DNA from: Nitrospira sp.
GTDB lineage: Bacteria; Nitrospirota; Nitrospiria; Nitrospirales; Nitrospiraceae
Reading direction: 5' to 3'
Length of the DNA stretch: 63,215 bases
Assembly (NCBI GenBank): GCA_020846195.1
Contig: JADLEJ010000001.1
Location: 1 to 63,215, forward strand
In this document: positions 25,071-34,268 of the stretch, in pieces
Position numbering within the stretch: the stretch's first letter is position 1
How the letters are laid out: the number at the start of each line of letters is the position of its first letter
Translations under genes and position numbers: made by a program
Notes under the pieces: model-generated
Database searches by the model: none
Seen by the model: only the letters and a program-made list of their open reading frames with translations
Told to the model about the DNA's origin: nothing

Positions 25071-26282
25071 ATGAAGATTTTTGCCGAGATGAAAATGTCA
25101 GTGCCAATCGGTTTGGTATTTGCCGCAATCATGGTGGCAGCCGGGTGCAAGCCCGCTGCCGGGCCTCCTCCCGCTCCGCCGTTGCCGCAGGTCGAGGTGG
25201 TCACGGTCTCCACCGAGTCCGTTCCCGACGAGCCGGAATTGATCGGACAGGCCGAAGCGTCGAGCATCGTCGAGATTCGTCCGCAGGTCACGGGGATTAT
25301 CAAACAGCGGCATTTTTCCGAGGGGCGCGACGTCAAAAAAGGCGATCACCTCTACGAGATCGACCCGACTCCGTTCAAAGCGGCCGAGATCAGCGCCAAG
25401 GCCAGAGAGGCGCAAGCCCAGGCGCGGCTGATCCAAGCCAAGCAGAATCTGGCGCGCGTCAAGCCGCTGCTCGCCGAAGACGCCGTGAGCCAGAAGGATG
25501 TCGATGATGCGATCGCGGAAGACCTTGCTTCCAGGGCCGCGCTGGAATCCGCGCGGGGCGATCTGGTCAAAGCGAAATTCGATTTGGACAATACGGTCAT
25601 CGTGGCGCCCGTCGATGGGCTGATTGAACGCACCCGGTTTTACCAGGGGCGGCTGGTCACGGCTCAAACGGATTTGCTCACCGTGATCCATCAGGTCAAT
25701 CCCATGTATGTCATCGTCAGCGCGCCGGAGAGTTTTCTCCTCAAGCGGCGGCGCGACACGTTGTCCAAGCAGATCGATCATCCGGGGGTCTACAGTTTGA
25801 CGGGCACGGCTATTTTCGTCGACAAAACCGTGTATCCCCATGAGGGGCAGCTGGATTTTACCGATGTTGGACTGCGAACGGACACTGGCTCCCGGCAGGT
25901 GCGGGTCGTGTTCCCGAATCCAGACCGGATCCTGCTGCCAGGCCAGTTTTTGACGGTGCGCTTCCACGGAGTGTCGAAGCCGCACGCCATTTTGGTGCCC
26001 CAGCGAGCGGTTCAACAAGGGGCGAAGGGCGCGGTGGTGTATGTTGTCGGTCCGGACGACAAGGTGGAAGTGCGGAATGTGAAGGCGACGGACTGGCTGG
26101 GGGACCGGTGGCTCATCGAGGAAGGACTCCAGGCCGGTGAACGCGTGGTAGTCGAAGGGTTCCAGCGAGCCATGCCGGGCGCCCAGGTGCGGGTGGCGAT
26201 GGCCGCACCGGCCGCTACGGGAACGACCCCTCCGCCTCTTCCGACTCAACCGGAAGCCAAACAGTCGGAAGAAACAAAATGA
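25071..26282 (+). CDS. RND efflux periplasmic adaptor (membrane fusion protein)
   Basis: 403 residues. Signal peptide with lipobox VAAGC, so an inner-membrane-anchored lipoprotein. QVEVVTVSTESVPDEPELIGQAEASSIVEIRPQVTGIIKQRHFSEG is the first beta-barrel and lipoyl half. A helical hairpin follows (AREAQAQARLIQAKQNLARVKPLLAEDAVSQKDVDDA). Then come the second lipoyl half DNTVIVAPVDGLIERTRF and the membrane-proximal domain. A Pro-rich tail ends the protein. It is the AcrA/MexA part of a three-gene pump, overlapping the pump gene by 4 bp (ATGA). Confidence 0.93.
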   Translation: MKIFAEMKMSVPIGLVFAAIMVAAGCKPAAGPPPAPPLPQVEVVTVSTESVPDEPELIGQAEASSIVEIRPQVTGIIKQRHFSEGRDVKKGDHLYEIDPTPFKAAEISAKAREAQAQARLIQAKQNLARVKPLLAEDAVSQKDVDDAIAEDLASRAALESARGDLVKAKFDLDNTVIVAPVDGLIERTRFYQGRLVTAQTDLLTVIHQVNPMYVIVSAPESFLLKRRRDTLSKQIDHPGVYSLTGTAIFVDKTVYPHEGQLDFTDVGLRTDTGSRQVRVVFPNPDRILLPGQFLTVRFHGVSKPHAILVPQRAVQQGAKGAVVYVVGPDDKVEVRNVKATDWLGDRWLIEEGLQAGERVVVEGFQRAMPGAQVRVAMAAPAATGTTPPPLPTQPEAKQSEETK

Positions 26283-29200
26283 ACCTTAGCGTGTTCATCG
26301 ATCGCCCGATCTTTGCCTCGGTGCTGTCCATCCTTATTGTCGTCATCGGGCTGGTCGCGATGCAGGCCCTGCCGATCGCCCAGTTCCCGCAGATCACGCC
26401 TCCGGTCGTGCAGATCGAAGCCGATTATCCTGGCGCCAGCGCCGAGGTCGTGGCGGAGTCGGTCGCCCGCCCCATTGAATTGCAGCTGCCGGGCATCGAC
26501 CATCTGCTCTATTTCGATTCGACGAGCACGAACGATGGCCATATGACCATCAAGCTGACGTTCGAGATCGGCACCGACGTCGATATCGCGCAGGTGCAGA
26601 CGCAAAACCGCCAGAAGCTGGCGGAGCCGCAGCTGCCGCCTGAAGTCGTCCGGCAGGGGATCACCGTCAAGAAAACGTCCCCGGATCTTCTGGCCGTCAT
26701 GGTGCTGCACTCGGACGATCCGCAACAGGACGCCTTCTTTCTCTCCAACTTCGCCACGCTGCGCATTATCGACAATATCAAGCGGCTGCCCGGCGTGGGC
26801 GACGCGATGGTCTACGGCCAGCAGAATTACAGCATGCGGCTGGTCCTCAATCCGGTGCGGATGGCGCAGTTAGGGCTGACGCCATCCGACATCGCGAATG
26901 TCGTGCGCGAGCAGAATCGCGATTTTCCCGCAGGCACGATCGGGCGGGAGCCGATGCCGTTCGACACGGAGCTGACGCTGCCCTTGATCACCGAAGGGCG
27001 CATGTCGGATGTCAAAGAATTCGAGGAGCTGATTATTCGCGCCTTGCCGGACGGATCCATGGTGCGGCTCAAGGATGTGGCCAAGGTCGAATTGGGTGCG
27101 CAATCCTATGTGCTCGAAGGCCGGTATAACGCCAAACCCACCGCGTTGCTCCTGACCTTTCTGGCGCCGGACGCGAATGCGCTCGATACGGTGAAACGGA
27201 TTCGCCAGGAGATGGACCGGCTGACGGCGGTCTTCCCGAAGGGCGTGACGTACGACATTCCCTATGACACCACTCGCTTTGTCGAGGTCTCGATTCACGA
27301 GGTGATCGTCACCTTGCGCGACGCGATGATTCTGGTTCTTTTGGTGGTGTATCTCTTCCTGCAGAGCTGGCGCGCGACATTGATTCCCGCCCTGGCGGTG
27401 CCGGTGTCCTTGATCGGCACCTTTGCGGGCATGGCGGCCCTCGGCTTCTCGATCAATACCTTGACGTTGTTCGGCTTGGTGCTGGCCATCGGCATCGTCG
27501 TCGACGACGCGATCGTGGTGGTGGAGAATGTGGAGCGGCATATGGCCAACGGCCTCTCGGCCAAGGACGCGTCGAAAAAGGCCATGAGCGAGGTGGCCGG
27601 TCCTGTCATTGCCATTGTGCTGGTGCTGGCGGCGGTCTTTGTGCCGGTGGGATTTCTCGGCGGCATCACCGGCCAGCTCTATAAGCAGTTTGCCATTACG
27701 ATTGCGGTGTCGGTCGCGATTTCAGGATTTGTGGCGCTCACCCTCAGTCCCGCGCTCTGCGCCATCCTGCTCAAGCCGAGCCATGGCGCCCGCGGAGGCT
27801 TCTTCGGTCTGTTCAACCGGGCGTTCGACCGGTTTCAGCACCGCTATGCGAGCGGAGTGGGCCTGATGTTGAGGCACACGGTCTTCTCGCTGGCGATCTT
27901 CGGTGTGTTGCTCGGCATCGGCGGGTATTTGCTGCGGACGATCCCGATGTCCTTTTTGCCGGAAGAGGATCAAGGCTACTTTATCTCTATCGTTCAGTTG
28001 CCGGATGGGGCATCGAAAAAACGGACGGCTGAGGTCTTGAACAAGATCGAGCAATATTATGGCAGCGTGCCGGAGATCTATGGGACGCAAACCTTGTCCG
28101 GCCAGAACTTCGTGTTCAATACGAGAGGCACCAACGCCGCGACCATGTTCACGCCGCTCAAGGATTGGGATGAGCGTCCGGGCAAGCAGAGTCATGTGAA
28201 GTCCCTGATCGGCGGGGCGTTCAAGGAGTTCAGCAAGATTCCTGGCGCGGTGGTGCTGGCCTTCAATGCGCCGTCGATTCGCGGGTTGGGCGCCACCGGT
28301 GGGTTTACGCTGCAATTGCAAGATCCCAGCGGCGGCGATTTCAAAAAGTTCGGCGCGGCCGCCCAAGAGTTCATTGCCAAGGCCAGACAGGACCCGGCCA
28401 TCGCCGCAGCGAACACGAGCTTCCGCGTGAGCGTGCCTCGTGTCCATGCGAAGATCAACCGTGAGCGGGCCAAAGCGCTGGGCGTGCCGATTTCCGAGGT
28501 GTTCGATACGCTTCAGGCGTTCTTCGGCAACCTGTATATCAACGACTTCATCAAGTTCGGCCGTGTCTACCGCGTGCAGACCGAAGCGGAGCCGGAGTTC
28601 CGGTCCCGGCCCTCCGACATCAGCAAGATTTATGTGCGTGCCGTGAACGGGCAGGGGACAGCCATGATTCCGCTCGATACGGTGGTGACGACCGACTATA
28701 CCAGCGGACCGGATCCTGTCACGCATTTCAACGGATACAATACGGCCCTGGTGATGGGGTCGGCGGCGCCGGGCTATAGTTCAGGCCAAGCGCTGGATGC
28801 GTTGGAACGAGCGGCGCGGGAAGTGCTGATCCCACAAGGATTCGATATCGATTGGAGCGGGATTTCATTTCAGGAACGCCAGGCAGGCAGCCAGTCGGTG
28901 CTCGCGTTCGGCTTCGGGCTGCTGATGGTGTTTCTCGTGCTGGCGGCGCAGTATGAGAGTTGGAGCATTCCGTTTGCCGTGCTGCTGGCGGTGCCGTTCG
29001 GTGTCGTCGGCGCGTTGTGCGCCGTGTGGGTGCTGGGCATGACGAACGATATCTACTTTCAGATCGGCCTGGTCACGCTCATCGGGCTGTCGGCCAAGAA
29101 CGCCATTCTCATTGTGGAGTTTGCGAGCCAGCAGTATGCCCAGGGCATGTCGGCGATGGAAGCGGCGTTGGAGGCTGCGCGGCTCCGGTTCCGCCCGATT

Positions 29201-29413
29201 CTCATGACCTCGCTGGCCTTTATTCTCGGTGTGGTGCCGCTGGTGATTGCGACGGGAGCCGGCGCGGCCAGCCGAAACTCAATCGGTGTCGGCGTATTCG
29301 GCGGAATGCTGGCCGCCACGTTTTTGGGAGTCTTTTTCGTTCCGGTATTCTTTTTGATCATTAACCTGCTCAGCGGCCGCGCGAGACGCTCAACGCCAGA
29401 GCGCGAATCGTGA
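26279..29413 (+). CDS. RND multidrug efflux permease (HAE1/AcrB-like)
   Basis: 1044 residues, the length of AcrB. Starts MNLSVFIDRPIFASVLSILIVVIGLVAM. TM4 carries LVLAIGIVVDDAIVVVENVERH, with the two Asp of the proton relay. Porter segments (DVDIAQVQTQNRQKLAEPQLPPEV) and the LNFV-type second half are present; the last helices contain IGLSAKNAILIVEF. It exports hydrophobic compounds from periplasm and inner leaflet, powered by protons. Start overlaps the adaptor stop (ATGA), showing translational coupling. Confidence 0.95.
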   Translation: MNLSVFIDRPIFASVLSILIVVIGLVAMQALPIAQFPQITPPVVQIEADYPGASAEVVAESVARPIELQLPGIDHLLYFDSTSTNDGHMTIKLTFEIGTDVDIAQVQTQNRQKLAEPQLPPEVVRQGITVKKTSPDLLAVMVLHSDDPQQDAFFLSNFATLRIIDNIKRLPGVGDAMVYGQQNYSMRLVLNPVRMAQLGLTPSDIANVVREQNRDFPAGTIGREPMPFDTELTLPLITEGRMSDVKEFEELIIRALPDGSMVRLKDVAKVELGAQSYVLEGRYNAKPTALLLTFLAPDANALDTVKRIRQEMDRLTAVFPKGVTYDIPYDTTRFVEVSIHEVIVTLRDAMILVLLVVYLFLQSWRATLIPALAVPVSLIGTFAGMAALGFSINTLTLFGLVLAIGIVVDDAIVVVENVERHMANGLSAKDASKKAMSEVAGPVIAIVLVLAAVFVPVGFLGGITGQLYKQFAITIAVSVAISGFVALTLSPALCAILLKPSHGARGGFFGLFNRAFDRFQHRYASGVGLMLRHTVFSLAIFGVLLGIGGYLLRTIPMSFLPEEDQGYFISIVQLPDGASKKRTAEVLNKIEQYYGSVPEIYGTQTLSGQNFVFNTRGTNAATMFTPLKDWDERPGKQSHVKSLIGGAFKEFSKIPGAVVLAFNAPSIRGLGATGGFTLQLQDPSGGDFKKFGAAAQEFIAKARQDPAIAAANTSFRVSVPRVHAKINRERAKALGVPISEVFDTLQAFFGNLYINDFIKFGRVYRVQTEAEPEFRSRPSDISKIYVRAVNGQGTAMIPLDTVVTTDYTSGPDPVTHFNGYNTALVMGSAAPGYSSGQALDALERAAREVLIPQGFDIDWSGISFQERQAGSQSVLAFGFGLLMVFLVLAAQYESWSIPFAVLLAVPFGVVGALCAVWVLGMTNDIYFQIGLVTLIGLSAKNAILIVEFASQQYAQGMSAMEAALEAARLRFRPILMTSLAFILGVVPLVIATGAGAASRNSIGVGVFGGMLAATFLGVFFVPVFFLIINLLSGRARRSTPERES

Positions 29414-29462
29414 CGCAGTGTGCCGGGGCCGTATGCGGCGCCGGTGTAAGGAGAGCCCGCCT

Positions 29463-30896
29463 ATGCGCCGCCTGGCCTTGGTGCTGTCTTCGGGGTTGAT
29501 GCTGTCCTGCGCGATGGGACCCGATTACTCTCGCCCGGACATTCCCGCCACGGCCTCCTACCGCATGGCGGAGGAGGGCCAGGATCTGCCCTCTCTCGCC
29601 AATATGCCCTGGTGGGATCTCTACCGGGATGAGGAGCTTCAAAAGCTCATTCGCATCGCGTTGGAAGAAAACAAAGATCTTGAGCGGGCGGTCGCGACGG
29701 TCGAAGAGTTCGAGGCGCGTGCCTTCATCGCGAAGACCGATTACGCGCCCCAGCTCGATATTTCGGCCAATGGCCCGGTCGCCAGGTCTGGCGGTGTGCG
29801 GTTTCCTGGCTTTGCGAGTCCGTTTAACTATTATCTCCAAGGAAACCTGGCGTGGGAAATCGATATCTGGGGGCGCCTTCGCCGCTCGAACGAAGCGGCC
29901 CGCGCCGATCTCCTCGCGAAGGAAGAGAACCGCCGTGCCGTCGTTCTGCAACTCGTCGGAGGTGTCGCGCAGGCCTACTTCGATCTGCGGCAGTACGATC
30001 TGCAACTGGAGATCGCCACGCGCACGCTGCAAGCCTGGGATGAGTCGATCAGAATTAGCCAGGCGCGCTATCGGCACGGGGTTATCAATCGGCTCGATGT
30101 CGAACAGTTCCGAGCGGAACGGGAGAATGCCGCGTCTCGCATTGCCGAATTGAAGCGGCAGATTGTCCAAAAAGAAAATGAGGTCAGTGTCTTGCTCGGC
30201 AGAGCGCCTGGGCAAATTCCTCGTGGACGATCGCTGGCGGATCAAGTGGTGCCGCCTGTGGTGCCGGCCGGTTTGCCGTCAGACTTGCTGCAGCGGCGTC
30301 CGGATGTCGTGCAAGCCGAACAACAATTAGCCGCGGCGACGGCACGGATCGGCGCGGCCAAAGCCGATCGCTTCCCCAAGCTTTCCCTGACCGGCACGCT
30401 CGGCATTGCCAACCCGACTCTCTCAAAGTTATTCGATTCGAATGGAGAATATGGCGTCTTGGGCCCGGGGCTCGCCGCGCCCTTGCTCAATGCCAAAGCC
30501 CTGGGGTTTCAACAAGACTCCGTAGAAGCCCAGGCCCGGCAGGCGGTGGCGCAATACAAACAGACGGTTCTCGTAGCCTTCAAGGAGGTTGAAGATTCGC
30601 TGGTCGGCGTCAGTACCACGCGCGAGCAGGCGGCGGCGCAGGAGCGGCAGGTGAGCGCGCTCAAGGCGGCGCTGCATCTTGCGAATCTTCGCTACAAGGG
30701 CGGGCTCGCGAATTACCTGGATGTTCTGATCGCCCAACGGAATCTTTTTGACGCGGAACTTTCCCTGGCCTCGACACGCCGGCTCAATCTCACCTCGGTG
30801 GTCCAACTCTACAAAGCGCTGGGTGGCGGGTGGTCACCGGGCGAACGCGGCCAGGAACAATCGGCGGCCACGCCCGTCGAAGTTTCCCACAAGTAA
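29463..30896 (+). CDS. RND efflux outer-membrane factor (OprM/NodT family lipoprotein)
   Basis: 477 residues from the ATG at 29463 (GGAGAG before it). Lipobox LMLSC, then the OprM start AMGPDYSRPDIPATASYR. Two repeats of the TolC-type alpha-barrel are visible, each with ARxDLLAxEENRRAVVLQLVGGVAQAYFDLRQYD or QAVAQYKQTVLVAFKEVEDSL type helices, and RYKGGLANYLDVLIAQRNLFDAELSLA near the end. Forms the exit duct of the preceding pump. A fragment of a second copy of its 3' part is at 35055-35335. Confidence 0.93.
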   Translation: MRRLALVLSSGLMLSCAMGPDYSRPDIPATASYRMAEEGQDLPSLANMPWWDLYRDEELQKLIRIALEENKDLERAVATVEEFEARAFIAKTDYAPQLDISANGPVARSGGVRFPGFASPFNYYLQGNLAWEIDIWGRLRRSNEAARADLLAKEENRRAVVLQLVGGVAQAYFDLRQYDLQLEIATRTLQAWDESIRISQARYRHGVINRLDVEQFRAERENAASRIAELKRQIVQKENEVSVLLGRAPGQIPRGRSLADQVVPPVVPAGLPSDLLQRRPDVVQAEQQLAAATARIGAAKADRFPKLSLTGTLGIANPTLSKLFDSNGEYGVLGPGLAAPLLNAKALGFQQDSVEAQARQAVAQYKQTVLVAFKEVEDSLVGVSTTREQAAAQERQVSALKAALHLANLRYKGGLANYLDVLIAQRNLFDAELSLASTRRLNLTSVVQLYKALGGGWSPGERGQEQSAATPVEVSHK

Positions 30897-31010
30897 TGCC
30901 GCACGCCTCAGCGACATTCTGAAGGCCCTTCTCCATCGGCTGTTTGAAGAACAGCTGTGCGTGAAGCGGTTTCTGACAAGGGTGTCTCCGCCAATTTTAT
31001 AATTGAGTGA

Positions 31011-31793
31011 TTAGGTGGTCCGGCCGGCTCTCATGTTGGCGGGGATGGCGATATCCATTTTGGCGGGACGCGGCACGTTTCTCCGATTCATCATGTCGAT
31101 GAATGCTGCCTGGTCGATCGACAGGTTCAACCGTTCGTTGAATCGCTTCTCCTCGCCGATCGTGGAGGAGACCCGGCCTTGATAGTCGTGCCCAGGGTAG
31201 ACGATCGTGTCGTCCGGCAGCGCAAACAGTTTCTTCCTGACGGAGTCGAAGAGTTTTTCCGGCGAGCCTCCCTGAAAATCGGTCCGGCCGTTGCCGCGGA
31301 TGAACAACGTATCGCCCGTGAAGACGGCGCCGGGGAGTAAGTAGCTCGTGCAGCCATTCGTATGACCGGGGGTTGCAAGCGCCGTCAGTGACGTCCGACC
31401 GAGCCGCAGCGCCTCGCCTTCGAACAAGAACAGATCCGCGCCGGTGACCTCGCTCTTGGCGCCGCCTCCATACACAATCTGCGCGCCGCTTCGATCTTGT
31501 ATGGCCGAGGCGCCGGTGATGTGATCGGCATGGATGTGCGTTTCGACGGCAAAGCGGAGGGTCAGTCCAAGTTCGGCGATCAGTCGAAGATCGCGCTCGA
31601 TGTTCTCGATGACGGCATCGAAAATCGCGGCCTGCTTGGACTCGCAATCGGCCACGAGGTAGCTGCGGCTTTCCGCCCGGTCGTCCACATCCTGCATCTC
31701 ATTAACGTCCAGCAGCACGGTGACGATGTAGGTCAGATTGGTTGTCACGAAAAGTATCCAGAAGATCCGTTGTGAGCGAGCAAACACGGCCAT
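31011..31793 (-). CDS. Persulfide-dioxygenase-like MBL-fold protein (ETHE1/BLH type)
   Basis: 260 residues; GGGACAGG precedes the ATG at 31793, but the first 25 residues (a hydrophobic stretch IFWILFVTTNLTYIVTVLL) are unlike the usual family start, so a shorter protein is possible. Family marks: SRSYLVAD, ETHIHADHITGAS metal site, ATPGHTNGCTSY, VFTGDTLFIRGNGRTDFQGGS and VYPGHDYQGR. Those last two blocks are characteristic of ETHE1-type glutathione persulfide dioxygenases, which oxidise sulfane sulfur to sulfite using mononuclear iron. No rhodanese partner is fused. Convergent with the efflux operon; divergent from the heme gene at 31984. Confidence 0.85.
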   Translation of the reverse strand: MAVFARSQRIFWILFVTTNLTYIVTVLLDVNEMQDVDDRAESRSYLVADCESKQAAIFDAVIENIERDLRLIAELGLTLRFAVETHIHADHITGASAIQDRSGAQIVYGGGAKSEVTGADLFLFEGEALRLGRTSLTALATPGHTNGCTSYLLPGAVFTGDTLFIRGNGRTDFQGGSPEKLFDSVRKKLFALPDDTIVYPGHDYQGRVSSTIGEEKRFNERLNLSIDQAAFIDMMNRRNVPRPAKMDIAIPANMRAGRTT

Positions 31794-31983
31794 TTTAACC
31801 TGTCCCGTCGGTTCGGTCTATTGCGGGAGGAGATAGGGCGGGGGATGGAGCCGGGTGGCAAGACTGGTCTGCGTTTTCTAGAAGGAAGGCGCTGGATAGG
31901 CACGCGCTGGAAAATTCAGAGTGTTCCCATGTATCCTCGAAGCCGATTACGCCACAGGCAGACAAGCACATGGAGGAGGCGCC

Positions 31984-32580
31984 ATGAAGATACGAGGCTT
32001 CTGGTTGGGACTCAGTGTTGGAATTATCTCCACATGCTTGCTCGGTCAGTGGGTATTCTTCGCTTCAAGCAAGGAGCCGGAGCCGCTCAAGGGCATTCCT
32101 CCTGAAACCGTCGCTGAGTATATCCATAGCGTGGTACAGGCGGATCGAACGTTTTATACGAACGAGATTGTCGAGCGGATGCAAGAGCGGGGCATTGTTT
32201 TCGCTTCGGAACACTGGAGGGACGCCGGAGACCTTCCGTTACCCGCCCAATTTGTGCTTGAAACGGGGCGGCTTGTCGCGAAGCAACCGGCCGGTATTCG
32301 ATTCCGGCTGATCAGCAGTTGGGCCATCAATAAAAAGAATCGCCCGGCGACAGAGTTCGAACGCACGGCGCTGGAAAAGATCCTGGTGAATGACGATCGC
32401 CCCTATAGTGGCGTCACAACCGACGGCAAAACGCGCGTGTTCCAGGCACTCTATCCCGATAAAGCCTTGTCTCAGATGTGCGCCGACTGCCACAACGTAC
32501 ATCCCGAAAGTCTCAGGAGAGATTTCAAGAAGGGAGACATATTAGGCGGGATGCTGTTTACGATTCCACTCCCTCGATAG
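31984..32580 (+). CDS. DUF3365 (Tll0287-like) heme-binding protein
   Basis: 198 residues from the ATG at 31984, preceded by GGAGGAGG. An N-terminal signal anchor (GFWLGLSVGIISTCLLGQWVFF) points it to the periplasm. PPETVAEYIHSVVQADRTFYTNEIVERMQERG, FVLETGRLVAKQPAGIRFRLISSWAINKKNRPATEFE and the single c-heme motif CADCHNVHPES follow the DUF3365/Tll0287 pattern of PAS-like heme proteins. Such proteins are thought to sense redox state or ligands; here there is no kinase domain. Its leader (31805-31924) has a disrupted second copy around the toxin-antitoxin genes. Confidence 0.78.
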   Translation: MKIRGFWLGLSVGIISTCLLGQWVFFASSKEPEPLKGIPPETVAEYIHSVVQADRTFYTNEIVERMQERGIVFASEHWRDAGDLPLPAQFVLETGRLVAKQPAGIRFRLISSWAINKKNRPATEFERTALEKILVNDDRPYSGVTTDGKTRVFQALYPDKALSQMCADCHNVHPESLRRDFKKGDILGGMLFTIPLPR

Positions 32581-32719
32581 AGGTTCATGGAAAGTTGATG
32601 CGTGGCTTGAATAAGTCAATACGCATGCTGGCCCCATTACTTCCATCGTAGCCGGTCTTCTTTTCTTGGCATCCGTTGGTTTGGTCTATCGCGGGGGGAG
32701 GTGAAGCGGGAGGTGGTTG

Positions 32720-32977
32720 TTAGCGGTAGACTTCCTTGCGATCTCCGATCTTCACGACCAGGACAATCAGTTTCTTGTCTTGAATCGTGTACACGATTCG
32801 ATAGTCGCCTTCGCGTATACGGTACAGATCCTCTTCGCCGGCAAGTTTCTTGACACCATGGGGGCGTGGATTCTCACGCAATGATTTAAGACGTTTGACG
32901 ATTCGTTTTTGCGCCGGTTCGGCGAGTGCTTTGAGTTGGCGCTCGGCAGGAGGGGCGAGAAGAATCGAGTAGGCCAT
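32720..32977 (-). CDS. RelE/ParE family type II toxin
   Basis: 85 residues. MAYSILLAPPAERQLKALAEPAQKRIVKRLKSL starts in the RelE manner, and YRIREGDYRIVYTIQDKKLIVLVVKIGDRKEVYR is the conserved C-terminal half that carries the Arg and Tyr of the mRNA-interferase site. Known RelE toxins cleave mRNA in the ribosomal A site. It follows its antitoxin with a 9-bp gap on the same strand. Confidence 0.92.
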   Translation of the reverse strand: MAYSILLAPPAERQLKALAEPAQKRIVKRLKSLRENPRPHGVKKLAGEEDLYRIREGDYRIVYTIQDKKLIVLVVKIGDRKEVYR

Positions 32978-32986
32978 GGAGGAATG

Positions 32987-33241
32987 CTAGAGACCGAGTT
33001 CCTTCATGACGGCATCCAGAGCCTTCGCGCCTTTCTTCTTCGTCTCGGCTAAGGCGGCTCGCGCATCGACCAGATCGATGCGGTCTTCCAAGTCTTCAAG
33101 TAACCGTAAATCCTCTATCGAAACCACGGCGGCCACTTCCTTGCCGCGTCGTCTCAAGACCACCCGCTCTTTGCCGAACGCGACGCGGTTGATGGTGTCT
33201 GCAAATCCTTCGCGTGCTTTACTGGATGGAAGATGCGCCAT
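32987..33241 (-). CDS. Phd/YefM family antitoxin
   Basis: 84 residues from the ATG at 33241; an ATG at 33253 is also in frame. MAHLPSSKAREGFADTINRVAFGKERVVLRRRGKEVAAVVSIEDLRLLE is the Phd/YefM DNA-binding domain. The C-terminal half (EDRIDLVDARAALAETKKKGAKALDAVMKELGL) is the toxin-neutralising segment. Expected to repress its own promoter at the spaced GTAC sites just upstream, with the toxin as co-repressor. Confidence 0.92.
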   Translation of the reverse strand: MAHLPSSKAREGFADTINRVAFGKERVVLRRRGKEVAAVVSIEDLRLLEDLEDRIDLVDARAALAETKKKGAKALDAVMKELGL

Positions 33242-33259
33242 GGATGACCTCATTGGAAA

Positions 33260-33282
33260 TGTACGAATTGTACAAAGCGTAC
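33260..33282. promoter_or_regulatory. Antitoxin operator: TGTAC/GTACA dyad with three GTAC boxes at 9-bp spacing
   Basis: TGTACGAATTGTACA (33260-33274) is a 5+5 bp dyad. GTAC cores occur at 33261, 33270 and 33279, exactly 9 bp apart. It lies 19 bp in front of the antitoxin ATG. TGTACA-type palindromes are the known core of YefM-YoeB operators, so autoregulation is well supported. Confidence 0.75.
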
Positions 33283-33413
33283 GTTTGGTGAGGATGTTTG
33301 TCAAGGGGAGGGAGGCAAGGTGCGAGAAGGCGTGGCAAGGAAGGCGCCGGGCTGCCACGCGCCGGGAAATTCAGAGTGTCTCAGTGCCTCCTTCTTTATG
33401 CACTTTCTTCTCA

Positions 33414-34250
33414 TCATGGAGCTGATGCACTCAGTAGTAGTTGTCTAACAAGCGCTTTTGTGACTGACCAGAACATTGTTGAGTCATTAAGGGCCAGCAC
33501 CACGCCGTGTCGTCGCTCTTTTTCAGGATGAATGTAGTTGCGGTATTCCTTTAAAATATCGGCGACATCTTTCGCCGATTCTGTAATCCATTTCAATTCA
33601 TGTGCGACTTTGATGTATGAATCCAACATCCATTCTCGATAATTTAAAGTTTTTCCCGTTGCTTTGTCCTTGGGAGCCGCAGAAGCATTTAAAAGCGGGT
33701 CTTTCACTGTCATCTTGTTGGCCCGTGCAACGAAAAGCGCTTCAAGCAAGCCGCCCATCATTACGATCGCTGCTAGGTGCGCACTTGCATTGACGCATTT
33801 GCAGCACTCTTGCCAACGACGTGTTAGTATCTCTCGCATCTCTTGGTTTCCAGCCAACGGCGAGAAGTCTGGCGCGATATCGTCGGTGTTACCACTCGCA
33901 GCAGATGCTTGGTTGGTAAGCGCATTTGCTCGCAGAGCGACGAGGGATTTTTTGGCAACTTGTAGGGCGTCAAGGTAGGTCTGACGAGCCGCATAGCCTG
34001 CAGTAGAGTTCAGTATCGTCGTATAATAACTGTCGACAGTTGTGAGGTCCAGATCGGATGTGCCAGCGTTTACGATTGGACGGTGAGTATTGAACCAGGC
34101 TAGGGCAGTCGCCTTCAACGACGCAATTGCGTCTACTCCTCTGACCTGCTTGCCAGTGATTTTTAAAACTAACGCTCGTGCAGTAGTAATCTCTCGAATT
34201 GCTATGTCGATAACGTCAGTAGTTGTAGGCAATGAGTGCGCTCCATTCAA
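33414..34250 (-). CDS. Uncharacterised protein with a HEPN-like C-terminal motif
   Basis: 278 residues; no family named with confidence. The middle has a long helical part (MREILTRRWQECCKCVNASAHLAAIVMMGGLLEALFVARAN). The C-terminus reads LKEYRNYIHPEKERRHGVVLALNDSTMFWSVTKALV. EYRNYIHP recalls the RNxxxH region of HEPN-type RNases, but the spacing is one residue short of the RX4-6H rule, so this is only suggestive. Follows the 34269-34874 gene by 18 bp on the same strand. Base composition is poorer in GC than neighbours, fitting acquired DNA. Toxin or defence roles are possible but unproved. Confidence 0.55.
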   Translation of the reverse strand: MNGAHSLPTTTDVIDIAIREITTARALVLKITGKQVRGVDAIASLKATALAWFNTHRPIVNAGTSDLDLTTVDSYYTTILNSTAGYAARQTYLDALQVAKKSLVALRANALTNQASAASGNTDDIAPDFSPLAGNQEMREILTRRWQECCKCVNASAHLAAIVMMGGLLEALFVARANKMTVKDPLLNASAAPKDKATGKTLNYREWMLDSYIKVAHELKWITESAKDVADILKEYRNYIHPEKERRHGVVLALNDSTMFWSVTKALVRQLLLSASAP

Positions 34251-34268
34251 GGGCAGGTGACCTCTATG

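Larger units (their letters stand above)
32673..33385. repeat. Second, interrupted copy of the leader found at 31805-31924
   Basis: Two parts match the DNA in front of the DUF3365-like gene. 32673-32716 (CCGTTGGTTTGGTCTATCGC...) matches 31805-31848, and 33337-33379 (AAGGAAGGCGCC ... AAATTCAGAGTGT) matches 31882-31924. Between them lie the whole RelE/Phd operon and its operator. Judged by eye, identity is roughly 80 percent in each part. The reading is a duplicated leader into which the toxin-antitoxin cassette was inserted; the left junction falls within 4 bp of the toxin stop codon. Confidence 0.5.

Noticed and set aside
25098..26249. 383-codon antisense frame over the RND adaptor
   Set aside because: Shadow of a clear MFP gene with high-GC third positions.
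27722..28726. 334-codon antisense frame over the RND permease
   Set aside because: Shadow frame; no domain, and permease codons conserved.
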